A DNA stretch of 25,257 nucleotides from contig JAATEW010000064.1 of NCBI GenBank assembly GCA_015655535.1, positions 1 to 25,257 on the forward strand, read 5' to 3'. How positions within the stretch are numbered: the stretch's first letter is position 1; every line of letters starts with the position of its first letter. Below, piece after piece: positions 6,734 through 14,248 of the stretch. The stretch comes from Hyphomicrobiales bacterium. Lineage in GTDB: Bacteria > Pseudomonadota > Alphaproteobacteria > Rhizobiales > Beijerinckiaceae. Made by a program: the position numbers and the translations under genes. The notes beneath the pieces were generated by a model. It had not been told where the DNA came from. It worked only from the letters and a program-made list of their open reading frames with translations, and did not search any database.

Positions 6734-9700
6734 TCAGGTCCCGCTCGGACAGTGGAACGATCGCAGCAGCGACAAGGACAGCGGTTTGGTCCCATTGTTC
6801 GGCGTGAAGCGGAATTTGAACTCACGACCGCCGAGGGTGAAACTCGCAATCGTGCCGTCGGGCGTCACCTGACCCGTGTCGAGGATGCGGTAGAGCGCCC
6901 AGACGCCGGTCTTTTCGATCGTCAGCGGCGGCCGCCCGCCGGGCATTTCGATGCCAAGCGCGGCACGATGCAGCTCGCTCGCACCCGGCCATTGAACCGT
7001 CGTCGAGGCCGTATTGCCCTTCGCGTAAATGGCGGCGGTGTCGATTTCGAGTTTGACGCCTGTGGTCTGGGGCGGTGTCACCGCGACGTTGAAGCTAGGC
7101 GTTGGCCCGTCGGCGAAGAAGGAGTCGCGGATCGCCGCGGCCTTCTGGAAATCGGACAGCGCAGTCGGCGACAATTGCCGCGAGATCGGCGCATCTTCGC
7201 GCCATTTCCAGTCGCCGCCGGATGTATCCGCGGCAGGGATGATGGTCTCGGTCGCGAATTGATCGAGCAGGCCCTTCGGCCCGAACATGCGGCGGAAGTC
7301 GGCGAGCGTGACCTCCTGATCGGCATTGGCCGAGAAGGGATAGCGGCTTGCGATGGTCTCCTGGCAGGAGAAGGTCACCTTGTCGCGCAGAACCTGGACG
7401 CGGCGCGCGGCAGCCGAGTCGGCGATCTCACGCGTCACGTCATTCGCCGTCGTGTCCATCATCATCGCAAAAGGCGGCGGCAGGCGGTCCGTGTCGTTTT
7501 TGAGCTTGCTGACTTCCGCATCGAGCCGCGACGAAAGCTGATCGGCTTGCGACGTATTGGTGGCAAGGCGGTTGAGGTTCGATCTGATGTCGTTCAGGTC
7601 CGACAAAATGAGATCGATCGGCCGGCGGCCGGAATTGCCTTCGACAAGCAATTGGTAAGGCCGCAGCCCCTTATCGACGATTTTGGCCGGCGAGTCGCCC
7701 GAACTGCCGCCGAGCGAGGCCGCGGCGCCATTCGGTGTATTGGAGGCGCTGTCGCCGACAATCTGCGGGACGTCGTGCAGCGAGGTCTCGTCGTGGATGG
7801 CTTCGAGCAGGCGCGCGAGCGGCGACGTCACGGCGGCGGCGGCCGTCAGCAGCGGATAGGTCGGCCGGTCCTCGGTCAGGCGGCGGATCTGCACTTTGGC
7901 GATATTGTCCTGCCAGGCCGCGACGAAATTTTTCGTATAGATATCGACGAGAGCAGGCAGGAGCCGCTCATATTGATCGGCGACGACCGGCTGTTCGCCG
8001 AAGCGGCCGAGAATCCAGCGATTGCGGTTCATCTCGGCGCGGATGGTCGCCAATTGCCCGACGAAGGCATGTTCGAAACCGGCATGCGTGAAGAAATAAG
8101 GAATGTGGAACCGGTCGAGGGAATCGTCGAAGACGACGAGCGCGCCGGCGCCGGCGTTTTTCGACGCGATCCAGTCGTCGATGAGCGCCGACTTGGCTCT
8201 GTCTTCGAGCAGCTCATAGGCGCGTTGCGCAGGATCGACACGGGCCAGGGTCGCTTGCGACCGCTCGACGAGCGGCCCGTTCAAGGAGACGAAGGAATTG
8301 CGGCCGTTGTCGAGGTCGAGCATCGCGATGAGATGCTGTTCGAGTTCTTTGCGCCCATCGGTATTCTTCGGGCCGGCGTAGAGATTTTCCGACCAGTCGC
8401 GCTCCATCCAGCCGATCAGCAAGGGCCGGTCGACGGTCTTGAGGCCACCGAGCATCAGATAGACCTTCAGCCCCTCATAAAGGAACTTCGGATCATTGGC
8501 GTTGGCTTCGAGCTGTTCTTCGAGGCGATAGATGAGCCTCGGCCGCAACAGCCGTTCAAGCCCGATCTGATAGGCGGTCTCGGCCGCCGAGCGCAGCCTC
8601 GCGCTTTGGGCGAGGCCGAAGCCTGCGTAGGAAATCACCGGCACCGTATGATCCTGATAGCCGCCGGGCATGAAGCGAAGCGCATGCAGGGGTGGCAGGA
8701 TCCTGCCGAAATCGCGGTCCGAGACGGTGTTCGTCTGGCTGAGGCCGGAAGCGAGCGTTTTGTAGCGGCTGCTCGCATCCTGGCTTTGCGCGATCATGTC
8801 GCTATTATGCGCATAGCTCACCCACCAGGCGCCGATGACGAGCGGCACGAAGGCAAGAAGCGCGGCATAGGCCGCCGCCGTTATCAGGCTGTTTGCGCGA
8901 ACGCGCGTGACCCATCCGGCCTCGCCGATGATGACGATCTTGACGAGATCGGTCAGGAAAAAGCTCTTGCCTTGTCCGGAGAACGTCGGCGCGGCGACGC
9001 CCTGCGCGCCGAAATTCTTCGAGAGCGCACCGAGCAATTGGTCGATCGGCGTGCCCTGCTGCGTGCCGGACGTGAAATAGAAGCCGCGCAGCGCGGCATT
9101 CACCGGATAGCGGACCGGATCGAAGATCTGGTCGAGGAAATTCGCGATCGGCTGGCGCAGCGCGGCCATCTGGGCCGGGAAACCAAAGAGCAGAACCCGG
9201 CTCGTCGGGTCTTTTTCGTTTTCGAGCTTTTCCGGCAGGCTCTGGTTGAGCCGCGTGATCAGTGCATCGAACTCGCCCGGCACGGCGCCGATCATGTTGC
9301 GCGTCTTGTCGCTGGTCTGGAACGTCGAGCCCCAGACCTGCCGCCGCGCGCCTTCGCCGAGATCGTTGAAATATTCCATGAAGCCGATCACGAGGTCGGC
9401 CTTGGTGAAAAGCGCATAGACGGGGAAGTCGACCTTCAGACGGTTGTGCAATTCGAGCAGGCGCGCGCGGATCGCGTCGGCATGGGCTGCGAGTTCCTTG
9501 GCGTTCGAAGTCAGAATATCTTCGAGGCTGATTGCGACGATGACGCCATTGATCGGCTGCCGCGGCCGGCTGCGTTTCAAGAGGTCGAGAAAGGCGAACC
9601 AGCTTTTCTGATCGGCCTTCGCATCCGAATCCTGCGTCGTATAGCGCCCCGCCGTATCGATGAGGACGGCATCGTCGGTAAACCACCAGTCGCAATAGCG

Positions 9701-10222
9701 CGTGCCGCCGATGCCTGAGACCGCGCCGGGGGTGGCGCCTTGCGCCAGCGGGAATTCGAGGCCGGAATTGACGAGCGCGGTCGTCTTGCCCGAGCCCGGC
9801 GGACCGATCAGCACATACCATGGCAGGTCGTAGAGATAATTGCCGCTGCCGCCGCTGACATCGCGAAGCGTCGTTAGCGCTTCCTTCATGCGTTCGGCCA
9901 GAACCGGCGCATCACTGTCGTCGGCACCGATCGTGCGCGCGATCTGCTCCGCGCCTTGCTTGCGCACGTAGAAGCGATAGGCCTCGGTGCCGCCAACGGC
10001 GAGGAAGATCAGGAGAATGATGGTGAGGCGCGGGCCCGCATCCTCGAAGGGCTGAAACGAACCGAAGCTCAAAAGCGGCGCGGCGAACCAGATGAGCAGG
10101 CCGAGCAGGAAGGCGCTGCCGAAACTGATGGCGAGCCGAAGCCAGAGTCTCGTTTTGATCAGGCGGATGCCGGATTTAAACCAAGGCTGCCAGCCTTCGC
10201 TTTGCCGCTTCATGGGCCGCAT
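6734..10222 (-). CDS. tssM: T6SS inner-membrane protein TssM (IcmF/ImpL)
   Basis: Core T6SS membrane-complex protein, 1162 residues, normal family size. Two membrane helices lie near the N-terminus (about 28-52 and 64-86). They are followed by a cytoplasmic NTPase-like domain with a complete Walker A GPPGSGKT (140-147) and a Walker B-like stretch DDAVLIDTAGRY (183-194). A third helix at about 447-469 leads into the long periplasmic part, with the IcmF-related and C-terminal domains. The ATG at 10222 is preceded by GGGA at good spacing. The gene follows tssL by 18 bp and precedes tagF by 6 bp. No tssJ lipoprotein gene is nearby; Agrobacterium-type systems also lack it. Confidence 0.95.
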   Translation of the reverse strand: MRPMKRQSEGWQPWFKSGIRLIKTRLWLRLAISFGSAFLLGLLIWFAAPLLSFGSFQPFEDAGPRLTIILLIFLAVGGTEAYRFYVRKQGAEQIARTIGADDSDAPVLAERMKEALTTLRDVSGGSGNYLYDLPWYVLIGPPGSGKTTALVNSGLEFPLAQGATPGAVSGIGGTRYCDWWFTDDAVLIDTAGRYTTQDSDAKADQKSWFAFLDLLKRSRPRQPINGVIVAISLEDILTSNAKELAAHADAIRARLLELHNRLKVDFPVYALFTKADLVIGFMEYFNDLGEGARRQVWGSTFQTSDKTRNMIGAVPGEFDALITRLNQSLPEKLENEKDPTSRVLLFGFPAQMAALRQPIANFLDQIFDPVRYPVNAALRGFYFTSGTQQGTPIDQLLGALSKNFGAQGVAAPTFSGQGKSFFLTDLVKIVIIGEAGWVTRVRANSLITAAAYAALLAFVPLVIGAWWVSYAHNSDMIAQSQDASSRYKTLASGLSQTNTVSDRDFGRILPPLHALRFMPGGYQDHTVPVISYAGFGLAQSARLRSAAETAYQIGLERLLRPRLIYRLEEQLEANANDPKFLYEGLKVYLMLGGLKTVDRPLLIGWMERDWSENLYAGPKNTDGRKELEQHLIAMLDLDNGRNSFVSLNGPLVERSQATLARVDPAQRAYELLEDRAKSALIDDWIASKNAGAGALVVFDDSLDRFHIPYFFTHAGFEHAFVGQLATIRAEMNRNRWILGRFGEQPVVADQYERLLPALVDIYTKNFVAAWQDNIAKVQIRRLTEDRPTYPLLTAAAAVTSPLARLLEAIHDETSLHDVPQIVGDSASNTPNGAAASLGGSSGDSPAKIVDKGLRPYQLLVEGNSGRRPIDLILSDLNDIRSNLNRLATNTSQADQLSSRLDAEVSKLKNDTDRLPPPFAMMMDTTANDVTREIADSAAARRVQVLRDKVTFSCQETIASRYPFSANADQEVTLADFRRMFGPKGLLDQFATETIIPAADTSGGDWKWREDAPISRQLSPTALSDFQKAAAIRDSFFADGPTPSFNVAVTPPQTTGVKLEIDTAAIYAKGNTASTTVQWPGASELHRAALGIEMPGGRPPLTIEKTGVWALYRILDTGQVTPDGTIASFTLGGREFKFRFTPNNGTKPLSLSLLRSFHCPSGT

Positions 10223-10240
10223 CTCTCTGTCCCAAACTAT

Positions 10241-11821
10241 CTAGTCGCTGCGGGGGATGACGATATCGATCCTGCGATTCTTCTCGCGTCCGGCCGGCGT
10301 GTCGTTGCTGGCGACCGGCGCATCGCTGCCTTTGCCTTCCGCCTCGACCCGGTCCGGCTGCGACAGCGATTGCCTCAATGTGCTCGCGACCGTGTTGGCA
10401 AAGGCCTGAGACACTTCGAAATTCGAGGCAAAGCGCGCGTTCGACACCGGCGTATTGTCGGAATGGCCAATGACCTTGATCTGTCCTTTCTCATCATCGA
10501 GCGCCGAGACGACAGACATAAGCAGCGTGCGCCCATCTTCGGACAGGGATGTCTTGCCTTGCAGGAACAAGCCCTTCTCAGGCATGCGGATGATGATCTG
10601 ATTGGGCGTCGTCTCAAGGCTGACGAGACCCGCCGCTATATTCGGCTGCAGCACTTTGCGAATATGTTCGATCTGCGAGATCTGAGTGGCGCTTTGCGGC
10701 GCAGGCGCCGGAGGCGGGACCGAGCTCCGCCGCGCCAGCGTGACGGGCGACGGCGGATTGAGCGAGACCATGGTCTGCGCCGCTTCTTCCGCGTTGTGCC
10801 CGAGCAGGGTTCGCAGCACGACGAACAGAATGAAGAGGCTGAGCGCGACCGCGCCCGCGACGGCCCAGAACGGCACGTAGAGCCGCACGGCCTGACCCGG
10901 AAGCGATTGCCCCTCCCAATGCGGCGAGAGATAGCGCGATTGCCGGGCTTTCGCCTTTCCGATGATCTCATAAAGATCATGCTGGACGTCGCGTTCCAAA
11001 GCGTCGGCCGTCGTCGAGGTTCGCGGCGCTCCTTGAAAGCCGAGCGCGAGACAGGCATGCGCCAGTTCGACGACGGGATAGAAGCCCGGCTCCAACTTCA
11101 CGCGTTCGATTTCGGAGAAGACTTTCTGCCCGGTCATGGCCTCGCCGAAAAAACGGCTCATCAGGCTGCTGCGCGCGGCTGGCGGGCGATCGTCGCCGGG
11201 CAGGTTGGCTAGGACCTTATCGGCCGTCGCGCATAGAATATATTTGGCCGCATTGGTCTGCTCCGAAGAGACGCCGGCCTCTTTGAGATTGGTCTCGAAG
11301 GTCTGGATGGCCTCGGTGATCTGCGGAGTCAGGCTCGAGGCGGGCGCGTGGACAAGCGATGTGCGCAAGCGCCCAAGCAGAAGCAGCAAAGGCAAGGCAG
11401 CGCGCAGGATCGGATTGTCGTTCGGCGCTTGCAGTTCGGCGCTCTGCTGCACTGCCTGGCGCGGCGCGGCCAAGCTTGGTGCGGCCGGACCTGGCGCGGC
11501 CGGACCGGGTGCCGCGGCGGGCATTGCTGCGGGCGGCGGCGCGACAGGCCGGCGGCCGCCGGGATTGGGACGAAAGACCGTCCGGTCGTCGTGGACGAGG
11601 GGGCCGGCCTTATCATTTGCGGGCGGCGGAGGCGCTGGCGGTGCAGGCGTCCGGGGCGGCGGAGGCGACCGGAAAACAGTGTTGTCGTCATGCGGTTGGG
11701 GCGGCGGCGCGCCCGGCGCGGGCGCCGGAGCGACGGCAACCTTGCGCGGTGCCGGGTTCGGCCGGAAGACGGTCCGGTCGTCCCCGCCGGGGACGTTCGG
11801 CACCTTGTCCTTGTCGCTCAT
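10241..11821 (-). CDS. tssL: T6SS protein TssL with DotU and OmpA-like domains
   Basis: Inner-membrane T6SS component that partners TssM; 526 residues with the start at 11821 (MSDKDKVPN). The frame is open upstream to 11902, but that stretch is not protein-like. The protein has a disordered proline/alanine-rich N-terminus (1-130), a DotU/IcmH domain (about 134-300), one membrane helix (about 319-341) and a C-terminal OmpA/MotB peptidoglycan-binding domain (about 420-526, with VIGHSDNTP and the final REKNRRIDIVI). The N-terminus holds three copies of D-D-[R/N]-T-V-F-R with threonines at 17, 48 and 81. In Agrobacterium, PpkA phosphorylates TssL on Thr14 and the FHA protein binds that phosphothreonine, so these are likely phosphosites. 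It heads the unit that continues through ppkA. Confidence 0.95.
   Translation of the reverse strand: MSDKDKVPNVPGGDDRTVFRPNPAPRKVAVAPAPAPGAPPPQPHDDNTVFRSPPPPRTPAPPAPPPPANDKAGPLVHDDRTVFRPNPGGRRPVAPPPAAMPAAAPGPAAPGPAAPSLAAPRQAVQQSAELQAPNDNPILRAALPLLLLLGRLRTSLVHAPASSLTPQITEAIQTFETNLKEAGVSSEQTNAAKYILCATADKVLANLPGDDRPPAARSSLMSRFFGEAMTGQKVFSEIERVKLEPGFYPVVELAHACLALGFQGAPRTSTTADALERDVQHDLYEIIGKAKARQSRYLSPHWEGQSLPGQAVRLYVPFWAVAGAVALSLFILFVVLRTLLGHNAEEAAQTMVSLNPPSPVTLARRSSVPPPAPAPQSATQISQIEHIRKVLQPNIAAGLVSLETTPNQIIIRMPEKGLFLQGKTSLSEDGRTLLMSVVSALDDEKGQIKVIGHSDNTPVSNARFASNFEVSQAFANTVASTLRQSLSQPDRVEAEGKGSDAPVASNDTPAGREKNRRIDIVIPRSD
11567..11782 (-). repeat. Three D-D-[R/N]-T-V-F-R motifs in the TssL N-terminus
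   Basis: The motif is encoded at 11759-11782 (Thr17), 11666-11689 (Thr48) and 11567-11590 (Thr81), with near-regular spacing of 31 and 33 residues in otherwise low-complexity Pro/Ala sequence. Copies 1 and 3 are identical over DDRTVFRPNP; copy 2 reads DDNTVFRSP. Conserved islands in a disordered linker suggest binding or modification sites. Confidence 0.8.
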
Positions 11822-11912
11822 AGCCTTTTGTCCCGCGCTTTCCGCAAAATCACGCTCAATCCTATTCGCATGGGGAAGGCTGCCGCGTCCAGTTGCGCAC
11901 ATCCCGATAAAT

Positions 11913-11950
11913 GAGCCCGAAAAGTGGAGATTTTCCGGATAAGACCATGT
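11913..11950. repeat. Degenerate Hyphomicrobiales-type palindromic repeat
   Basis: The stretch contains CCCGAAAAGTGG, then TTTTCCGGATAAGACCATG. From memory this resembles a dispersed element in this order whose core reads CCGAAAAGTGG, TTTTCGGATAAGATCATG. The inner CCGAAAA/TTTTCCGG can form an imperfect hairpin. It lies in the spacer between tagH and tssL. Confidence 0.45.
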
Positions 11951-11966
11951 GTTGAAAAATCAAAAT

Positions 11967-11999
11967 CCTAAAACGCGCGCCGATCCCGTCGCGGCGCGC
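11967..11999 (-). terminator. Intrinsic terminator after tagH
   Basis: Reading the - strand just after the tagH stop, GCGCGCCG (11999-11992) pairs perfectly with CGGCGCGC (11982-11975) across a 9-base loop, followed by GTTTTAGGATTTT. The 8-bp GC stem plus T-rich tail fits an intrinsic terminator. It would separate the FHA genes from tssL-ppkA. Confidence 0.6.
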
Positions 12000-12004
12000 C
12001 GGCG

Positions 12005-13456
12005 CTAATCTTTCGTGCGATCGTAACATTCCGCGAAATACAGCATGAAAGCGTCGACGAGACCGTCCTCATGCCGCAATGTCTTGGCCTGCCATCTGGC
12101 AAGATAAAGATCCCAAAGCCGCGCCTTGCGCGAACTGAGCAAAGCCAAAACCCCTTGGTCGGGGCCCATGGCCGCGTCGATTTCGTCGGGGTCGAGATCC
12201 TCGACCAGCATTTTGACGGCGTTCTGCATCGCGGAAAAGGTTTTGACCTGATGCGTCTTGAGATCGCCGAAGGCGCCTTCGAGCGTGCGCCGCGCGTCGA
12301 GATAGCCACTGGTCTTAGGACCGAACATGATTTTCAACGCATCTTCCGGCGTCGGCGCGAATTTCAACGGATTATTGTCGAAGGCTTGCACCACCGTCCG
12401 GTTCGCGGTGCGCGCAAATCGTTTGGCGCTGTCGCGGGCGCTCAGCAATTGCTTCAGGCTGGCGACGACGAAATGGATGAAGAAGCCGAGGTCTTCGGCG
12501 GTTTTCAATTTGTCCTGGCGATCGAAGAGCTGCACCGGAATGCCGGCCGCCGTCGCGAATTGCTGGAGAAAATCATCAAGCGTGATGTCGGCTTTGCTCT
12601 GGCCGGCCTGCGCCGCGGGCGGAAGTTCGGGCGCCTCGGCTCTGGGCATGCGGGGCGGTGCGGCGGCGCTCTCGGCGAAGACGGGCGCGCGGGCAGGTTC
12701 GCGGAGAGGCTCGGGGGCCGGTTCCGGAACCGGTTCACGCACCGGTTCTGCGAACAAGGCGGGCGTTTCCGACACGCGGGGCATGCTGACGAGGGGCGCG
12801 GCAGGCTCGAATCCGGCGGGCAGTCTTGGTTCTTCCGCAGGCTCGTGAATTGGGACCTCAAACGGAGCCTCTCTCGAAGACACAGGCTCCGGTTCGGCCT
12901 GTGCCGCGCCGAAATCCGCGGCTTCGGCTGCGTTCGGCCATTCGGAGGCGGCGTGTTCTTCGGCAGGGCTGCCATGCTCTTCCGCTTGCGCGGGCTCGAT
13001 GTGCGCCGGTTCCTCGGCTTCAACGGCTGGTTCGGCCGCGGCGGGCGCTTCAGACACCGGCGCCTCGGCGGCGACGCTTTCCTCAGCGGCGGGCTCGATC
13101 TCCACCTCGGCGCCTTCGGTCTCGGGCCTCTGTGCGTCCTCCTCGATCGTGACCGCGATAATATATGACCCGATGGCGAGCCGGTCGCCGTCCTGCAGCC
13201 TGTGCGGGGTCTGGATTCGCCGCGTATTGTCGTTGAGAAAAGTGCCGTTGGTCGAGACGTCATAGAGCCAGTAGGCTTCGTCACGATAGCGGACTTCGCA
13301 ATGTTTTCCGGAAATGAAACGGGACGGATCGGGAAGGGTCCAGTCGAGATGGGCGCCACGCCCGATGTCGAGGTTCCGCTTATCCGTTATTTTGACGCTC
13401 ACGGGAGCGCCGTTCGGCAAGCTCGTCTCGTTTTCGATCGTCAAGATCAACGTCAT
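12005..13456 (-). CDS. tagH: T6SS-associated FHA-domain protein TagH (ImpI/Fha)
   Basis: FHA protein of 483 residues, predicted to read PpkA phosphothreonines and activate T6SS. The N-terminal FHA domain (about 1-100) has the phosphopeptide-binding residues Gly32-Arg33, Ser49-x-x-His52 and Asn70-Gly71-Thr72. A long Ala/Glu/Pro-rich linker follows (about 110-280), including a VPEPAPEP-type stretch. The C-terminal domain (about 290-483, from TLDDFLQQFATAAG onward) is the T6SS-specific TagH/ImpI region. The ATG has GGAG seven bases upstream. It follows a short FHA paralogue by 32 bp and is followed by a terminator-like hairpin. In the imp order the next gene would be tssK, but here tssL comes next. 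Confidence 0.92.
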   Translation of the reverse strand: MTLILTIENETSLPNGAPVSVKITDKRNLDIGRGAHLDWTLPDPSRFISGKHCEVRYRDEAYWLYDVSTNGTFLNDNTRRIQTPHRLQDGDRLAIGSYIIAVTIEEDAQRPETEGAEVEIEPAAEESVAAEAPVSEAPAAAEPAVEAEEPAHIEPAQAEEHGSPAEEHAASEWPNAAEAADFGAAQAEPEPVSSREAPFEVPIHEPAEEPRLPAGFEPAAPLVSMPRVSETPALFAEPVREPVPEPAPEPLREPARAPVFAESAAAPPRMPRAEAPELPPAAQAGQSKADITLDDFLQQFATAAGIPVQLFDRQDKLKTAEDLGFFIHFVVASLKQLLSARDSAKRFARTANRTVVQAFDNNPLKFAPTPEDALKIMFGPKTSGYLDARRTLEGAFGDLKTHQVKTFSAMQNAVKMLVEDLDPDEIDAAMGPDQGVLALLSSRKARLWDLYLARWQAKTLRHEDGLVDAFMLYFAECYDRTKD

Positions 13457-13488
13457 AAAGCAACTCCGGTACGCTCATACAGTTTGCC

Positions 13489-13920
13489 TTATCCCGAGGC
13501 TGTCGTCACCGTCTGTGTGAACGGCACGGCGCCGAAAGCTTTGCCTATGCTGCAAACCGTCTTGTCCGACGCCGGCAGGAACGATTCTACGCTTTCTGTC
13601 TCGGGCTCAATTTCAATCGTGATCACATAAATACCGATGGCGATCTGGTCGCCATGATTGAGGGGCTGCGGGCTTTTGATGCGCGAGGCCATCCCATTCA
13701 TGAACGTGCCATTGGTGGAAATGTCATAAAGCCAGTAGGTCCCTGCCCGATAGTGTATTTCGCAATGTTTGCCCGAAATAAAGCGCCTTGCATCGGGCAA
13801 GGTCCAATCAAGGTTACTGTTACGGCCTATGTCGAGGCGGCCATGCTTCGGCATCCGGACGGTGGCTGGAACGCCTTTCGGCAGATTTTCCGTGTTTTCG
13901 ATCTTGAGGATTAATGTCAT
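13489..13920 (-). CDS. Small FHA-domain protein, paralogue of the TagH N-terminus
   Basis: Stand-alone FHA protein of 143 residues. Residues 1-100 align without gaps to the TagH FHA domain, with 59 identities in my count, and Gly32-Arg33, Ser49-x-x-His52 and Asn70-Gly71-Thr72 are all kept, so phosphopeptide binding should be intact. It lacks the linker and the TagH C-terminal domain and has instead a short 40-residue tail of its own (contains ESFLPASDKTVCS). A strong AGAGGAG lies eight bases before the ATG. It is the first gene of the - strand unit, divergent from the caspase-like gene. It probably arose by partial tandem duplication of tagH. It may compete for TssL phosphosites or extend binding; that is inference. 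A decaying second tagH copy is the alternative. Confidence 0.88.
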   Translation of the reverse strand: MTLILKIENTENLPKGVPATVRMPKHGRLDIGRNSNLDWTLPDARRFISGKHCEIHYRAGTYWLYDISTNGTFMNGMASRIKSPQPLNHGDQIAIGIYVITIEIEPETESVESFLPASDKTVCSIGKAFGAVPFTQTVTTASG

Positions 13921-14028
13921 CGGACCGCTCCTCTTCCCACAAAAGAACTGTCCTCATAAGAAAGTTTTCGTTCCAGGTTTACCGTGTGGAAGCGCACGAG
14001 ACGTTGGTCCCGGCGTCCTAAGACTACG

Positions 14029-14058
14029 TTGCGCCATGCTTGGACTTGGGCCTATATT
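14029..14058 (+). promoter_or_regulatory. Candidate sigma-70-type promoter for the caspase-like gene
   Basis: TTGCGC (14029-14034) and TATATT (14053-14058) are separated by 18 bases. The -10 matches TATAAT at five of six positions; the -35 keeps only TTG. It would give a leader of about 180 bases containing the tandem repeat and palindrome. Found by eye only. Confidence 0.25.
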
Positions 14059-14129
14059 AACGGCGTGATAATTGATCTGCGCAGCAAGGTCTTTCCGCCT
14101 GGAGCAGGTTTGGATCGAAACCGCCCGGC

Positions 14130-14167
14130 CTTGCGAAGAACGCTTCGGCTTGCAAAGAATGCTTGGC
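14130..14167. repeat. Tandem 19-bp direct repeat in the caspase-gene leader
   Basis: CTTGCGAAGAACGCTTCGG (14130-14148) is followed at once by CTTGCAAAGAATGCTTGGC (14149-14167), matching at 15 of 19 positions. The first copy contains an inverted repeat (CGAAG-AACG-CTTCG). The arrangement suggests a duplicated operator. Confidence 0.55.
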
Positions 14168-14192
14168 CGATGCGGCCGGAACCGCAAAGAGA

Positions 14193-14210
14193 CATCGGAT
14201 CGATCCGATG
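14193..14210. promoter_or_regulatory. 18-bp perfect palindrome upstream of the caspase-like gene
   Basis: CATCGGATCGATCCGATG is identical to its own reverse complement. It ends 38 bases before the chosen start codon. It could be a dimeric regulator site or form a hairpin in the leader. Confidence 0.45.
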
Positions 14211-14248
14211 CCCGAACCGCTGAAAACGTGGTCAAACCTGTAGAGCCG

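Larger units (their letters stand above)
13921..14248. other. Divergent intergenic region, small FHA gene / caspase-like gene
   Basis: This 328-base stretch should hold the promoters for the - strand FHA genes and the + strand caspase-like gene. The caspase frame stays open back to 14072, but the encoded residues there do not look like protein. Structures seen are a candidate promoter (14029-14058), a 19-bp tandem repeat (14130-14167) and an 18-bp perfect palindrome (14193-14210). Confidence 0.6.

Noticed and set aside
6674..9718. A 1014-codon open frame on the + strand opposite tssM
   Set aside because: It lies antisense to a clear TssM gene, is Arg-rich and low in recognisable motifs, and follows from the GC-rich third-position bias of the real gene.
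12718..12733. 16-bp perfect palindrome CCGGTTCCGGAACCGG
   Set aside because: It lies inside the Pro/Glu repeat of the TagH linker and is explained by repeated proline and glutamate codons.
14178..14204. GGAAC followed 18 bases later by CGAT, like an EcfG general-stress promoter
   Set aside because: The recalled consensus is GGAAC-N16/17-CGTT; both the spacing and the -10 differ.
14072..14248. N-terminal extension of the caspase-like frame
   Set aside because: The 59 extra residues lack protein character, whereas the ATG at 14249 is followed at once by a good signal peptide.
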